The notes under the pieces were generated by a model that was not told where the DNA came from, did not search any database, and worked only from the letters and a program-made list of their open reading frames with translations. A stretch of 64,000 nucleotides of DNA. Origin: Paraburkholderia sp. BL10I2N1 (GTDB taxonomy: Bacteria > Pseudomonadota > Gammaproteobacteria > Burkholderiales > Burkholderiaceae). The position numbers and the translations under genes were made by a program. Of the stretch, positions 1 through 8,393 are shown in pieces. How positions within the stretch are numbered: the stretch's first letter is position 1; every line of letters begins with the position of its first letter. Location: positions 1,612,001 through 1,676,000 of the forward strand of contig NZ_SNWA01000002.1 in assembly GCF_004361815.1 (NCBI RefSeq), written 5' to 3'.

Positions 1-771
1 CGACGCGGTCAACGTCGAGCCCGTAGCGAACAGCGTCCCGCTCACCCGCGCAACAAAATCCTCGCCCAGCGCATAGCCGTTGTGCGCCGCGACCGCGCGG
101 CATTCGGAAAGCAAGCCTTCGATCACGCGCTTGCCGTCCGGCGCCGCAAGAATATCGCCGACGGATGCGCGACAAAGGCATGTGCTGGCCGCCAGCGTTG
201 CGAGGAACACCCACTTCGCCCACATCTGCTGAAGAACGTTGTCGCTGGCTGTGACGTCGAAGCCGGCGCCTTGCATGACTTCGTCGACCGCCCGCGCGCG
301 GTCAGTCAATCTTCCTGCCAGTTCGCCGAAGGTCAACGCATGCGAGTCGTTCAAATGCACGATTTCGCGCTCGCGATTCAGCGTTGCCGCAATCACGCAT
401 AGACCGCCGAGGACGCACGACGCGCCGAACTTCTCCGTCAGCACGTCGATGTGCCGCATGCCGTTCAGGAGCGGCAGGATGGCAGTCGACGGCCCAATGA
501 ACGGGGCGAATGATTCGATCGCATCGTCGAGGCTGTAGGCCTTGCAACTCAGGATCACGAGGTCGAACGGTTGACTGGCGTCGCCGGCCTGCACGGTTTT
601 TACGTCGCGCAGCAGCAGGTCGCCACGCGGGCTCCTGATCACGAGACCCGCACGCTTCAGTTCTTCCGCGCGTTGCGCACGCACGAGAAAGGTCACGTCA
701 CGGCCAGCTGCGGCAAGACGTCCGCCGAAGTATCCGCCTACCGCACCTGCCCCCACCACCAGAATTCGCAT
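1..771 (-). CDS. panE: 2-dehydropantoate 2-reductase, 3' end cut by window edge
   Basis: Reading leftward from an ATG at 771, the frame stays open to base 1 (257 codons), so the C-terminus lies outside the window. The product starts MRILVVGAGAVGGYFGGRLA, a Rossmann GxGxxG nucleotide site. It also has the family's LLNGM segment (about residue 100) and a WAKW segment (about residue 190) carrying the expected catalytic lysine. The family reduces ketopantoate to pantoate with NADPH in the cytoplasm, for coenzyme A synthesis. Many Burkholderia carry several paralogues, so this copy may act on another 2-oxo acid. It shares the strand of the downstream thiolase-efflux block, but the 155-base gap between 772 and 926 shows nothing linking it to the thiolase. 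Confidence 0.9.
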   Translation of the reverse strand, partial: MRILVVGAGAVGGYFGGRLAAAGRDVTFLVRAQRAEELKRAGLVIRSPRGDLLLRDVKTVQAGDASQPFDLVILSCKAYSLDDAIESFAPFIGPSTAILPLLNGMRHIDVLTEKFGASCVLGGLCVIAATLNREREIVHLNDSHALTFGELAGRLTDRARAVDEVMQGAGFDVTASDNVLQQMWAKWVFLATLAASTCLCRASVGDILAAPDGKRVIEGLLSECRAVAAHNGYALGEDFVARVSGTLFATGSTLTAS

Positions 772-926
772 CGTATCTCCGTCGATAATCAATTGAGACT
801 CGCCGCGCGCGGACGCGGTGCTGCGTTCATCCCTGTCTACGCGGAATGTAGCAAAGATTCTTCATATGCATCCGCGGCCGGATCCTTTCGAACCCGGCCG
901 CAGAAGCGCAACGCGTTCGCCTTCGG

Positions 927-2111
927 TCAGACAGTCTCGAGCGCCAGCGCGATGCCCTGGCCGCCGCCGATGCACAGCGTGACGATACCGCGCCGCAGTC
1001 CGTCGCGTCGCATCGAGTGGATGAGCCGCGTGGTCAATACAGCGCCTGTCGCACCGATCGGATGACCGTGCGCAATCGCGCCGCCTTCCACGTTGATGAT
1101 GTCGTCCGCGAGCCCGAGCTTCTGTGCGACGGCAATCGGCACCGCGGCGAACGCTTCGTTGATTTCAACCCGTTCGACATGCGCGAGCGTCCAGCCTGCG
1201 CGTTCAAGCGCCATGTGGACGGCGGGCACCGGCCCGAGACCGAACATGCCCGGCTCGACCGCCGCGACGCCGAACGCCACCAGCCGGGCGAACGGCTCGA
1301 TGCCACGGTCCTCGGCAAAGCCGCGCTCCGCAACGATCATGGCTGCCGCGCCGCTGTTCAGGCCCGGCGCATTGCCCGCCGTGATGGTGCCGTCGCGGCG
1401 AAAGGCCGGGCGGAGTTTGGCGAGCGTTTCGACCGTGGTATCGGCGCGCGGCTGCTCGTCCCGGCCGAAGCGCACCGGCTCCTTGCGTCCCGTGACTTCG
1501 ACGGCGACCAGTTCCGCGTCGAAGAAACCACGCTCCTGTGCCGCGGCAAAGCGCTGCTGCGAACGCGCAGCCCAGCGATCCTGCGCCTCGCGCGTGATGG
1601 ACAACTGCGTGACCAGGTCTTCCGTGTGCCAGCCCGAATGCTCATTCGAGAACGCATCGACGAGCCCGTCGCGCAGCATGCTGTCGTACACCTCGGCGTT
1701 GCCCATCCGGTAGCCCCAGCGGCCGCCCGGAAGCAGATAGGGCGCACGCTCCATGCTTTCCATGCCGCCTGCAATGGCCGCGTTGCCCAACCCGAGCCAG
1801 ATCTCCTGCGCTGCGGAAGCGATGGCCTGCGCGCCGGACCCGCACACGCGGTTGACGGTCAGCGCGGGCACCGCCACCGGCACGCCGCCGCCGATCGCAG
1901 CCTGGCGTGCCGGGTTCATCCGGTTGCCCGCCTGAACCACGTTGCCCATCACGACCGACGCCAGTTCCTTCGCGTCGAGACCGCTGCGCTGCAACGTCTC
2001 CCGCACCGCCGCGGCGCCAAGATCCGTTGCGGGAACATCCTTGAGCGACCCGCCAAAGGCGCCGATCGGCGTTCTCACGGGGTTACAGATCACTACATCT
2101 CGGGTATTCAT
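927..2111 (-). CDS. Acetyl-CoA acetyltransferase (thiolase family)
   Basis: A 394-residue thiolase, the usual length. The acylated cysteine is C90 in NRVCGSGAQAI. The C-terminal active-site blocks GGAIAHGHPIGATGA and CIGGGQGIALALE are intact. The enzyme condenses or cleaves acyl-CoA and acetyl-CoA in the cytoplasm, in polyhydroxyalkanoate synthesis, fatty-acid breakdown or an aromatic lower pathway. The ATG at 2111 is chosen because a purine-rich AGAGAG lies 6 bases before it; another in-frame ATG is two codons upstream. No beta-oxidation partners are adjacent, so the exact substrate is open. A phasin gene lies 14 kb away, and the pca block at 47-51 kb lacks its own terminal thiolase, but neither proves a link. 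Confidence 0.92.
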   Translation of the reverse strand: MNTRDVVICNPVRTPIGAFGGSLKDVPATDLGAAAVRETLQRSGLDAKELASVVMGNVVQAGNRMNPARQAAIGGGVPVAVPALTVNRVCGSGAQAIASAAQEIWLGLGNAAIAGGMESMERAPYLLPGGRWGYRMGNAEVYDSMLRDGLVDAFSNEHSGWHTEDLVTQLSITREAQDRWAARSQQRFAAAQERGFFDAELVAVEVTGRKEPVRFGRDEQPRADTTVETLAKLRPAFRRDGTITAGNAPGLNSGAAAMIVAERGFAEDRGIEPFARLVAFGVAAVEPGMFGLGPVPAVHMALERAGWTLAHVERVEINEAFAAVPIAVAQKLGLADDIINVEGGAIAHGHPIGATGAVLTTRLIHSMRRDGLRRGIVTLCIGGGQGIALALETV

Positions 2112-2151
2112 CGTCATCTCTCTTTGATTGAGGTAAAACGCACTGGCTGAT

Positions 2152-2169
2152 GCCTCGCTTGCCCGAGGC
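2152..2169 (-). terminator. Hairpin after the efflux operon
   Basis: GCCTCG and CGAGGC form a 6-bp stem with a 6-base loop just downstream of the outer-membrane factor stop codon at 2192. On the minus strand a short T run (TTTT) follows about 12 bases later, further than in a classic intrinsic terminator. It may therefore be a weak or factor-dependent terminator. Confidence 0.35.
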
Positions 2170-2191
2170 TGGCTTTCATGTTCCGGTGGGC

Positions 2192-3649
2192 TCAGTTCGC
2201 CTTTGCGGGCGCAGGCGCCGCCGGCACGCTCGCCACCGTCGACGTATCCTGCGCATCCCACCCGCCGCCGAGCGAGCGATACAGCGCAACCGCCGCGAGC
2301 GCGCGTTCGCGCTTCGCCTGGTTCAGCGATTCCGCGTCCTGCAGATAGGCCTCCTGCGCCGCGAGGACATCCAGGAAGCTCGATGCGCCGCCCTTGTACA
2401 GCTCGCTGGAGAGCCGCAGCGCCTGGCTCGATGCATCGAGCGCGCCGCCGAGCCGGTCGACCTGCTCGCCGCTTGTCACCAGATCGCTGCGCGTATCCTC
2501 GATTTCCTTGAGCGCCTGCAGCATCGTTTGATGCAGACCGAGTTGCGATTCGCGCATCTGGCTCTCGCTCTTGTCGATGCCTGCGGTGATACGGCCCGCG
2601 TTGAAGATCGGACTCGTCGCGTTCAGCGCCGCGCTAAAGAGGTTGTCGGTCAGGGTCGGCAGGCCGAGGTACGACGATGCAAGCAGCCCGGTCGTCAGGT
2701 TCAGGCGGAACTGCGGGTAACGCTGCGCCTTCGCTTCGCCCACTTCCGCGGCGCGCTGTTCGACGCCGGCATAGGCGGTGCGAACGTCGGGCCGGCGCAG
2801 CAACGCCTCCGACGGCACGGTCTGCGGCACGCTTTGCGCGGGCACCGGAATGTCGCGTGCGTCGGCCAGCAGCAGAGAATCGACGCTCTCCGGCGTGCGG
2901 CCCGAATACACCGCAATCAGGCTCAACTGATGCTGGATCGTCGACTGCACGCGCGGAATCTGCGCCTGCAGATCGGACAGCTGGTTTTGCGCCCGGGCGA
3001 CGTCAAGCTGCGTCGAGAGCCCGTAGTGCAGGCGCTCCTGGGTCAGGCGCAGCGCACGCGCGCGGATCTGCTCGTTGTCCTTGACGATCTGCATCTGCGA
3101 CTGCGCCCAGCGCAGATCGATATACGCGGCCGCCGTATTGGCGGCGAGCGCGAGCCGCAGTTCGTTCAATGCTTGCTTGCTGCCGCTTACCTGGGCCTGC
3201 GCCGCAAGCAACGCCAGCCGCTCGCCGCCGAACACGTCGGGCGTCCAGCTTGCCGCGAGGCCAATGCCGGCCTGCCGCACGTAGCCGAGCGGCGGCGGGG
3301 TGTTCTGCCGCGTGTTGGACGCTGTCGCGGTCGCATTCAGTTCCGGCAGCAGATCTGCGTGACGCTGCTTTGCCACGTCCTGCGCCTGCTTGACGCGCTC
3401 AGCCGCGGCCGCTACGTCGAGGTTGTCGTCCAGCACCGATGTCACGAGCTGATGCATCACCGGGTCACCGAAGTCCTTCCACCACGCGTCGGCGGCCACC
3501 GGCGCCTCGGGAGCCGCGACGCTCCACGCGTTTGGCGCGACGGTTTGCACGGTCTCGTGAAGGTCCGCGTGGGTTGCAGGCTGCACCGCGCAGGCGGCGA
3601 GACTCAGCGCCGCGATGCCTGCCAGGATCTTTGCAAAGGTTGATTTCAT
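2192..3649 (-). CDS. NodT/OprM-family outer-membrane efflux lipoprotein
   Basis: A 485-residue outer-membrane factor of tripartite efflux pumps. The start at 3649 gives a lipoprotein signal, a lysine followed by a hydrophobic run and the lipobox LAAC (C at about residue 19). An in-frame extension to 3760 would bury this signal, so it is rejected. Two long alpha-helical OEP repeats follow, rich in Leu, Ala and Gln as in TolC-type tunnels. The start lies 10 bases after the emrB-like stop, with GAGAGACCC as a plausible ribosome site. It should form the outer-membrane exit duct for the EmrAB-like pair encoded just upstream. Confidence 0.93.
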   Translation of the reverse strand: MKSTFAKILAGIAALSLAACAVQPATHADLHETVQTVAPNAWSVAAPEAPVAADAWWKDFGDPVMHQLVTSVLDDNLDVAAAAERVKQAQDVAKQRHADLLPELNATATASNTRQNTPPPLGYVRQAGIGLAASWTPDVFGGERLALLAAQAQVSGSKQALNELRLALAANTAAAYIDLRWAQSQMQIVKDNEQIRARALRLTQERLHYGLSTQLDVARAQNQLSDLQAQIPRVQSTIQHQLSLIAVYSGRTPESVDSLLLADARDIPVPAQSVPQTVPSEALLRRPDVRTAYAGVEQRAAEVGEAKAQRYPQFRLNLTTGLLASSYLGLPTLTDNLFSAALNATSPIFNAGRITAGIDKSESQMRESQLGLHQTMLQALKEIEDTRSDLVTSGEQVDRLGGALDASSQALRLSSELYKGGASSFLDVLAAQEAYLQDAESLNQAKRERALAAVALYRSLGGGWDAQDTSTVASVPAAPAPAKAN

Positions 3650-3659
3650 GTCGGGTCTC

Positions 3660-5267
3660 TCAGTGAGCGTCAGGAGGCGGTGCGGTGTTGCCAAACGGGC
3701 GCGAGAAAGCCACGCTTGCCAGGCCGACGACAAAGCAGAGCGCCACTGCGAGAAAGGCATCGGAGAAGGTCAGCACGAGCGCTTCGCGCATCAGGAGCGA
3801 ATGCAGCACGTCGAGGCCGGCGCTCGCCGAGTCGAGCGCGTCGCCGCCGATTGCGGCCAGGTGCGCGGCCTGCTGATGAAGCAGCGATTCGACGACGGGC
3901 CGCCCCGCCGTGACGTGTTCGTCGAGGCGCTCGAAGTGCAGGTTCAGGCGGTCGTTGAGCATCGTGCTGGCAACGGCAATGCCAATCGCGCCGCCGAGAT
4001 TCCGCATCAGGTTGAAGAGCCCGCTCGCCGAGCGAAGCCGCGAAGGCGGCAGCGACCCGAGCGCCATCGTGACGATCGGCGGAATGCAGAACTGTTGCCC
4101 GATACCGCGCAGCGCCTGCGGAATCAGCAGTTCACGCCAGCCCCACTGGCTCGTCAACGGCACGTACAGGTAGAGACCGACACCAAAGCACACGAGGCCG
4201 AATATCATCAGCAGGCGCATATCGATCACGCGCGCCAGCAGCGAATACGCGACGAGTGCAATCAACTGGAAGCAACCCACCGAGAGCAACGCAAGACCAA
4301 TCTGCAACGAGTCGAAGCCACGCACACGCGCGAGAAACACCGGGGTCAGAAACACCGCGCAGAAAATGCCGACGCCCGTAATGAACGACAACAGGCTGCC
4401 AATGCCGAAGTTGCGGATCGCCAGCGCCCGGAGATCGACAATCGGTTCCTTCGCCGTGAAGGCGTGCACGATGAACAGAAAGCCGCAGATCGCGGAAATC
4501 CACGTGCACAGAACAATGACGTCATCACCGAACCAGTTCTTGCGGGGGCCTTCTTCGAGCACATATTCGAGGCAACCGAGAAAGCCGGACATCAGCAAAA
4601 TGCCCAGGTAGTCGCCCTTTTTAAGCAGCGAGAGATCGACTTCATCGATGTGCACGAACTTCGGCACGAGCACGGTGACGAAGATGCCGGGCACGACGTT
4701 CAGATAGAACAGCCAGTGCCACGACCATTGCGAGGTGATCCAGCCGCCGATCACCGGGCCGATCGTCGGTGCGAGCGATGCTAGAGCGCCGATCGTCGTG
4801 GAAGCGATCAGCCGCTGCTTGCCGGGGAACAGCACGAACGCGGTCGTAAAGACGGTGGGGATCATCGCCGCGCCGAGCGCGCCCTGCAGGCCGCGAAACA
4901 CGATCATCGAGTTGATATCCCACGCCAGGCCGCACAGCATGCTCGTCACCGTGAAGCCGAACGCGGAGGCGGTGAAGAGCCAGCGCGTCGAAAACACACG
5001 CGTGAGCCAGCCAGACATCGGGATCACCAGAATCTCGGCGATCAGATATGAAGTCTGTACCCAGGACAACTCGTCCTGGCTGGCCGACAGACCGCCGCCG
5101 ATGTCCCTCAGTGACGACGCAACGATCTGGATGTCGAGCGTCGCCATGAAGAAGCCGAGGCACATCAGCGCGAATGCGAAGACTTTGGTGCGCGTCGGCT
5201 GGTCGGCGGGATTGGCCGGGAGAGCGGCAGGACCGGAGTTCATGGAGAAGGCGTTTGTGCGGTTCAT
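3660..5267 (-). CDS. emrB: DHA2-family MFS drug transporter (EmrB/QacA type)
   Basis: A 535-residue inner-membrane protein with about 14 hydrophobic segments. TM1 carries the DHA2 motif MATLDIQIVASSL. The antiporter motif C appears as APTIGPVIGGW in TM5. The family exports hydrophobic drugs, uncouplers or organic acids using the proton gradient. It sits 22 bases after the membrane-fusion gene and 10 bases before the outer-membrane factor, so the three form one transcript and one trans-envelope pump. The substrate cannot be read from sequence. Control is likely through the MarR genes just upstream. Confidence 0.95.
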   Translation of the reverse strand: MNRTNAFSMNSGPAALPANPADQPTRTKVFAFALMCLGFFMATLDIQIVASSLRDIGGGLSASQDELSWVQTSYLIAEILVIPMSGWLTRVFSTRWLFTASAFGFTVTSMLCGLAWDINSMIVFRGLQGALGAAMIPTVFTTAFVLFPGKQRLIASTTIGALASLAPTIGPVIGGWITSQWSWHWLFYLNVVPGIFVTVLVPKFVHIDEVDLSLLKKGDYLGILLMSGFLGCLEYVLEEGPRKNWFGDDVIVLCTWISAICGFLFIVHAFTAKEPIVDLRALAIRNFGIGSLLSFITGVGIFCAVFLTPVFLARVRGFDSLQIGLALLSVGCFQLIALVAYSLLARVIDMRLLMIFGLVCFGVGLYLYVPLTSQWGWRELLIPQALRGIGQQFCIPPIVTMALGSLPPSRLRSASGLFNLMRNLGGAIGIAVASTMLNDRLNLHFERLDEHVTAGRPVVESLLHQQAAHLAAIGGDALDSASAGLDVLHSLLMREALVLTFSDAFLAVALCFVVGLASVAFSRPFGNTAPPPDAH

Positions 5268-5289
5268 GATCGTGTCGCCTGCTCGCTCA

Positions 5290-6387
5290 TCAAGCCTGAC
5301 CGGCGAGGTGCACCCTCACCGTCGCCGACAGGCCGGGCCGCAGCACGCGTTCCATTTCCTTCGACACATTCAGGTGGACGCGCACCGGCACGCGCTGCAC
5401 GATCTTCGTGAAGTTGCCGGTTGCGTTTTCTGCCGGCAGGACGCTGAAGGTCGCACCTGTTGCGGGCGCCAGGCTTTCAACCACGCCGTGGATCCTGCCG
5501 CTGGAGGCGTCGAGATCAACATCGACCGTATCGCCTACGCGCATCTTCTTTAACTGGTCTTCCTTGAAGTTGGCATCGATCCACAGGCCGCTCGACGGCA
5601 CGACCGTCAGCAGCGAGACGCCTACGTTCGCCAGCAGGCCGACGCGTGCCGTGCGGTTGCCGACGTAGCCGTCGATGGGCGAACGGATGGTCGTGTACTC
5701 GACGTTCAGTGCGGCCACGCGCTGTGCCGCCTCGGCCGTCGCCACGCGGGCCTCGGCATCGCCAATCTGCGCGTCGAGCACGACCAGTTGCCGCTGCGCC
5801 GCGGTGAAGGCTGCGTTGCTGCGATCCACTGCGGCACGTGCCTTGAGCAGGTCGGCGTCCGCGCGTTCGACGACCTGGTTCGACACGGCGTCGTCCTTCA
5901 CCAGTTCTCGATAGCGTGCCTCGTCCGAGGCGCTGCGCGTCAGTTCCGCACCCGACGCGCGAACTTCAGCGGACTGCTCGTTGATCGTTGCCAGTTGCAG
6001 CGATTTCTTCGCCTGCAACTCGGTGACTGCCGCCTTCGCGCCTGCCACTTCGGCATTGGCCTGAGCGAGACGCGCATCGTAGTCGCGCGCATCCAGCCGG
6101 ATCAGAACCTGATTGACGTGCACGTGCTCGTTGTCTTTCACCAGCACGTCCGTCACGAAGCCGCTCACCCTCGGCGCCATGACGGTGACGTCCCCACCGA
6201 TGTACGCGTCATCGGTCGTCTCCACGAAGCGGCCAACGATGAACCAGTACGATCCCGCGGCGACGAGCGCCACGAGCACAGCGATGACAGCAAGCAGCAT
6301 CCACGGGATGCGGCGCGCTGCACGCGCGCTGCCAACGGTGCCGGCGGGTGCGCTGGCGGGGGCGAGAGTCGACGGGGTAGTGGACAT
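5290..6387 (-). CDS. emrA: HlyD-family membrane fusion protein (EmrA type)
   Basis: A 365-residue periplasmic adaptor with one N-terminal transmembrane helix (about residues 29-51), a lipoyl-like half site near TDDAYIGGDV, a long coiled-coil hairpin (about 95-200), and a C-terminal barrel/RND domain with IRSPIDGYV and GLSATVRVHL. It links the EmrB-like transporter to the outer-membrane factor. The ATG at 6387 is preferred over a GTG at 6432. The upstream extension would place the 6394-6409 palindrome inside the coding region, whereas the paralogous sites at the two marR genes are non-coding. No strong Shine-Dalgarno is visible at 6387. Confidence 0.93.
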   Translation of the reverse strand: MSTTPSTLAPASAPAGTVGSARAARRIPWMLLAVIAVLVALVAAGSYWFIVGRFVETTDDAYIGGDVTVMAPRVSGFVTDVLVKDNEHVHVNQVLIRLDARDYDARLAQANAEVAGAKAAVTELQAKKSLQLATINEQSAEVRASGAELTRSASDEARYRELVKDDAVSNQVVERADADLLKARAAVDRSNAAFTAAQRQLVVLDAQIGDAEARVATAEAAQRVAALNVEYTTIRSPIDGYVGNRTARVGLLANVGVSLLTVVPSSGLWIDANFKEDQLKKMRVGDTVDVDLDASSGRIHGVVESLAPATGATFSVLPAENATGNFTKIVQRVPVRVHLNVSKEMERVLRPGLSATVRVHLAGQA

Positions 6388-6393
6388 GTTGAT

Positions 6394-6409
6394 CTGTGCG
6401 TATGCACTC
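6394..6409. promoter_or_regulatory. MarR-type palindrome upstream of emrA
   Basis: CTGTGCGTATGCACTC matches the reverse complement of the perfect palindrome at 7407-7422 in 14 of 16 positions. It ends 7 bases before the emrA ATG, so a bound repressor would block transcription or initiation of the efflux operon. Confidence 0.7.
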
Positions 6410-6474
6410 CATTGCTTCAAAAAATGGCGCACTGATCTGCGCCGGCCATTTCCTGCTTCGTGCGAGCCTCGAAT

Positions 6475-6891
6475 CTATTCCTGTGTCAACGCAAGCAGCT
6501 CCCGGCGCAGCGCTGCTGCGCGCGCGAGACCGAAGCGCTGCTCGAATTCATCCTGCGCTGCAGACCAATGCTGCCGTGCCGCGAGAATCCGTTCTTCGCC
6601 GTCTTTCGTCAGACCCAGAACCAGGGCGCGCTGCTCCGGTTCGAGCGAGTCGGTGAATACCAGCCCGTCGCGCCGCAACGGCTGGATCGCCCTAACCAGC
6701 GACGTGCGCTGCAACACCATCTCGTCGGCCAGTTGCTTCATCGTCAGGCGGCCCGCACGCCTGATTCGTCCCATGATCGAAAACTGCGTGATCGTCAGGC
6801 CTACGTTCGCGAGATGCCGATCGTAAAGCTGCGATACGTGGCGCGCAGCCTGGCGGATCGCAAAACAATCGTCTTCAGGAGCAAAGGGCAT
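6475..6891 (-). CDS. MarR-family regulator, copy 1 (efflux operon)
   Basis: A 138-residue winged-helix protein. The HTH region is LTMKQLADEMVLQRTSLVRA, followed by a wing around RDGLVFTDSLEPEQRA. It lies 87 bases upstream of emrA on the same strand and is very similar to the next gene, for example CFAIRQAARHVSQLYDRHL against CFALRQAARHVTQIYERHL. MarR proteins of this arrangement repress their own efflux operon and release DNA when a phenolic or drug ligand binds. The start at 6891 is chosen because the alternative ATG at 6930 would place the 6910-6925 palindrome inside the gene. Confidence 0.9.
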   Translation of the reverse strand: MPFAPEDDCFAIRQAARHVSQLYDRHLANVGLTITQFSIMGRIRRAGRLTMKQLADEMVLQRTSLVRAIQPLRRDGLVFTDSLEPEQRALVLGLTKDGEERILAARQHWSAAQDEFEQRFGLARAAALRRELLALTQE

Positions 6892-6909
6892 GTTCGTTAG
6901 CCGGTTTAT

Positions 6910-6925
6910 AAGTGAGTATGCACAC
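6910..6925. promoter_or_regulatory. MarR-type palindrome upstream of marR copy 1
   Basis: AAGTGAGTATGCACAC shares 13 of 16 positions with the GTGTGCGTATGCACAC consensus drawn from the sites at 6394 and 7407. The right arm is intact and the left arm degenerate. It ends 18 bases before the chosen start codon. Confidence 0.6.
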
Positions 6926-6969
6926 ATCAAAACGTCGCAAACTCGCCGAAGTGCTTTGCACCCGGCTCG

Positions 6970-7392
6970 CTATTCGGTGATATCAAACAGTTCTGAACGC
7001 AGCGCCTTGGCGCGTGCCCGTCCGAATTTCTCTTCGAACTCGTCCTGCGCCGCGCGCCACGCGACGGCAGCCCGATCGAAGGTTTTTTCGCCGCTTTTCG
7101 ACAGACTGAACTCAAAGGTCCGTCCGTCATGCTCCGCCGATTCGGTCTCGACGAGCCCGTCGCGTTGCAGCGGCTTCATTGCGCGGACCAGCGTGGTGCG
7201 ATCCATGACCATGGCGTCGGCGAGGTCCAGCATCGTCAGCTTCGGCGTACGGGCCAGTTTGGCCAGAATCGTAAACTGCGCCGCCGTCAGGCCGACCTGC
7301 CCTAGGTGGCGCTCGTAGATCTGCGTCACGTGACGCGCCGCCTGCCGCAGCGCGAAACAGTTGCATTCGTCGTAGGAGATGGGTCGATTCAT
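6970..7392 (-). CDS. MarR-family regulator, copy 2
   Basis: A 140-residue MarR protein, a tandem paralogue of the downstream copy 1. Its HTH is LTMLDLADAMVMDRTTLVRA and its wing follows RDGLVETESAEHDGRT. The start at 7392 (MNRPISYDE) leaves the perfect palindrome at 7407-7422 just upstream; the reading frame itself continues to 7437. The two marR genes and the emrAB-OMF operon are all read in the same direction, with 78 bases between the two regulators. Whether the paralogues form heterodimers or sense different ligands cannot be told from sequence. Confidence 0.9.
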   Translation of the reverse strand: MNRPISYDECNCFALRQAARHVTQIYERHLGQVGLTAAQFTILAKLARTPKLTMLDLADAMVMDRTTLVRAMKPLQRDGLVETESAEHDGRTFEFSLSKSGEKTFDRAAVAWRAAQDEFEEKFGRARAKALRSELFDITE

Positions 7393-7406
7393 GAAAGGCA
7401 GTATAT

Positions 7407-7422
7407 GTGTGCATACGCACAC
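7407..7422. promoter_or_regulatory. Perfect MarR-type palindrome upstream of marR copy 2
   Basis: GTGTGCATACGCACAC has perfect 6-bp arms (GTGTGC/GCACAC) around ATAC. It is the best-conserved of three related sites in this locus and ends 14 bases before the start codon at 7392. Confidence 0.75.
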
Positions 7423-7502
7423 TGTCAAGTACTCCATCCACGCGCGATCATCCCTCCCGACGGGTATCCTACCGGCGCCGATGCCGGATCCGCGTCAACA
7501 CG

Positions 7503-8393
7503 CTAGAGCGGGATCACGCTGACGCCGACCTCTACGCGATGCGCGCCGCCGCCGAGAATCATCCCGCGCAGCAGCGACACGTCGCTGTAGTCGCGCCCGG
7601 TGGCGAGCGTGATGTGGTCGATATCGGCGAGGACGTCGTTGGTCGGGTCGAGGTCGATCCAACCGCTACCCGGGCAATACACCGACACCCACGCATGCGA
7701 CGCATCTGCGCCGATCAGACGCGGCTGCCCCGGCGGCGGATCGTTGCGCAGATAGCCGCTCACATAGCGCGCCGGCAGCCCGAGCGAGCGCAGGCAGGCG
7801 ATCATCACCTGCGCAAAGTCCTGGCAGACGCCGCCCTTCAACTCGAACGCGCGCTCGGCCGGCGTATCGAACATCGTGGCCGACGGCCTGTAATCGAAGT
7901 CCGCGTGAACGCGATGCATCAGATCGACCGCACCGACCGCGATCGGCGTGCCCGGCGGAAAACTCGGCAGCGCATAGGCGCGCAATCCGGGCAGCAGAAC
8001 GATATTCGGCGACGCGAAGCAGAACTCCGTCTCCGGCCGAAACTGACCGCCGACGCTAAAGCGCAGTTCGTCGGCCACGACATCCCATGCGGGCGTCGAT
8101 TCCGGATCGAGCGAGGTCCAGCGCGGCGTCAGCTGCACGGTCGTTTCGCTGACCAGTTGCAGGCGTTCGTGCGGCGTGTCGAGCGCGAAATACAGCACGT
8201 CGTTGCCGAAGGCATCGATGCGGCTATGCAGGTACGATGGCGTCGGCTCGATCCGCTCGGCGTGGTTCACCACCCGCTGCCACTCGCACGCAAGAGGCCG
8301 GATCGTCGCCAGATGCTGCGCGGTTTCGACGAAGGTCGAATAGTGATAGGTCGTCCGGTGCAGCACCGACAACACGGTATGCCCAGCCGTCAT
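7503..8393 (-). CDS. Transglutaminase-like protein (short form)
   Basis: A 296-residue protein with an N-terminal beta-sandwich region (Bact_transglu_N type, from about HRTTYHYS) and a papain-fold transglutaminase core. The triad is visible: C190 in LKGGVCQDFAQ, H233 in DASHAWVSVY and D249 in IDLDPTND. The start at 8393 overlaps the stop of the upstream gene as ATGA, so the two are translationally coupled. The family is a fixed partner of circularly permuted ATP-grasp/alpha-E proteins. It is predicted to cleave or link peptide-like amide bonds, but the natural substrate is not established. Confidence 0.92.
   Translation of the reverse strand: MTAGHTVLSVLHRTTYHYSTFVETAQHLATIRPLACEWQRVVNHAERIEPTPSYLHSRIDAFGNDVLYFALDTPHERLQLVSETTVQLTPRWTSLDPESTPAWDVVADELRFSVGGQFRPETEFCFASPNIVLLPGLRAYALPSFPPGTPIAVGAVDLMHRVHADFDYRPSATMFDTPAERAFELKGGVCQDFAQVMIACLRSLGLPARYVSGYLRNDPPPGQPRLIGADASHAWVSVYCPGSGWIDLDPTNDVLADIDHITLATGRDYSDVSLLRGMILGGGAHRVEVGVSVIPL

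Noticed and set aside
2150..3643. Long plus-strand frame antisense to the outer-membrane factor
   Set aside because: Arg-rich translation without domains; a shadow of the real minus-strand gene.
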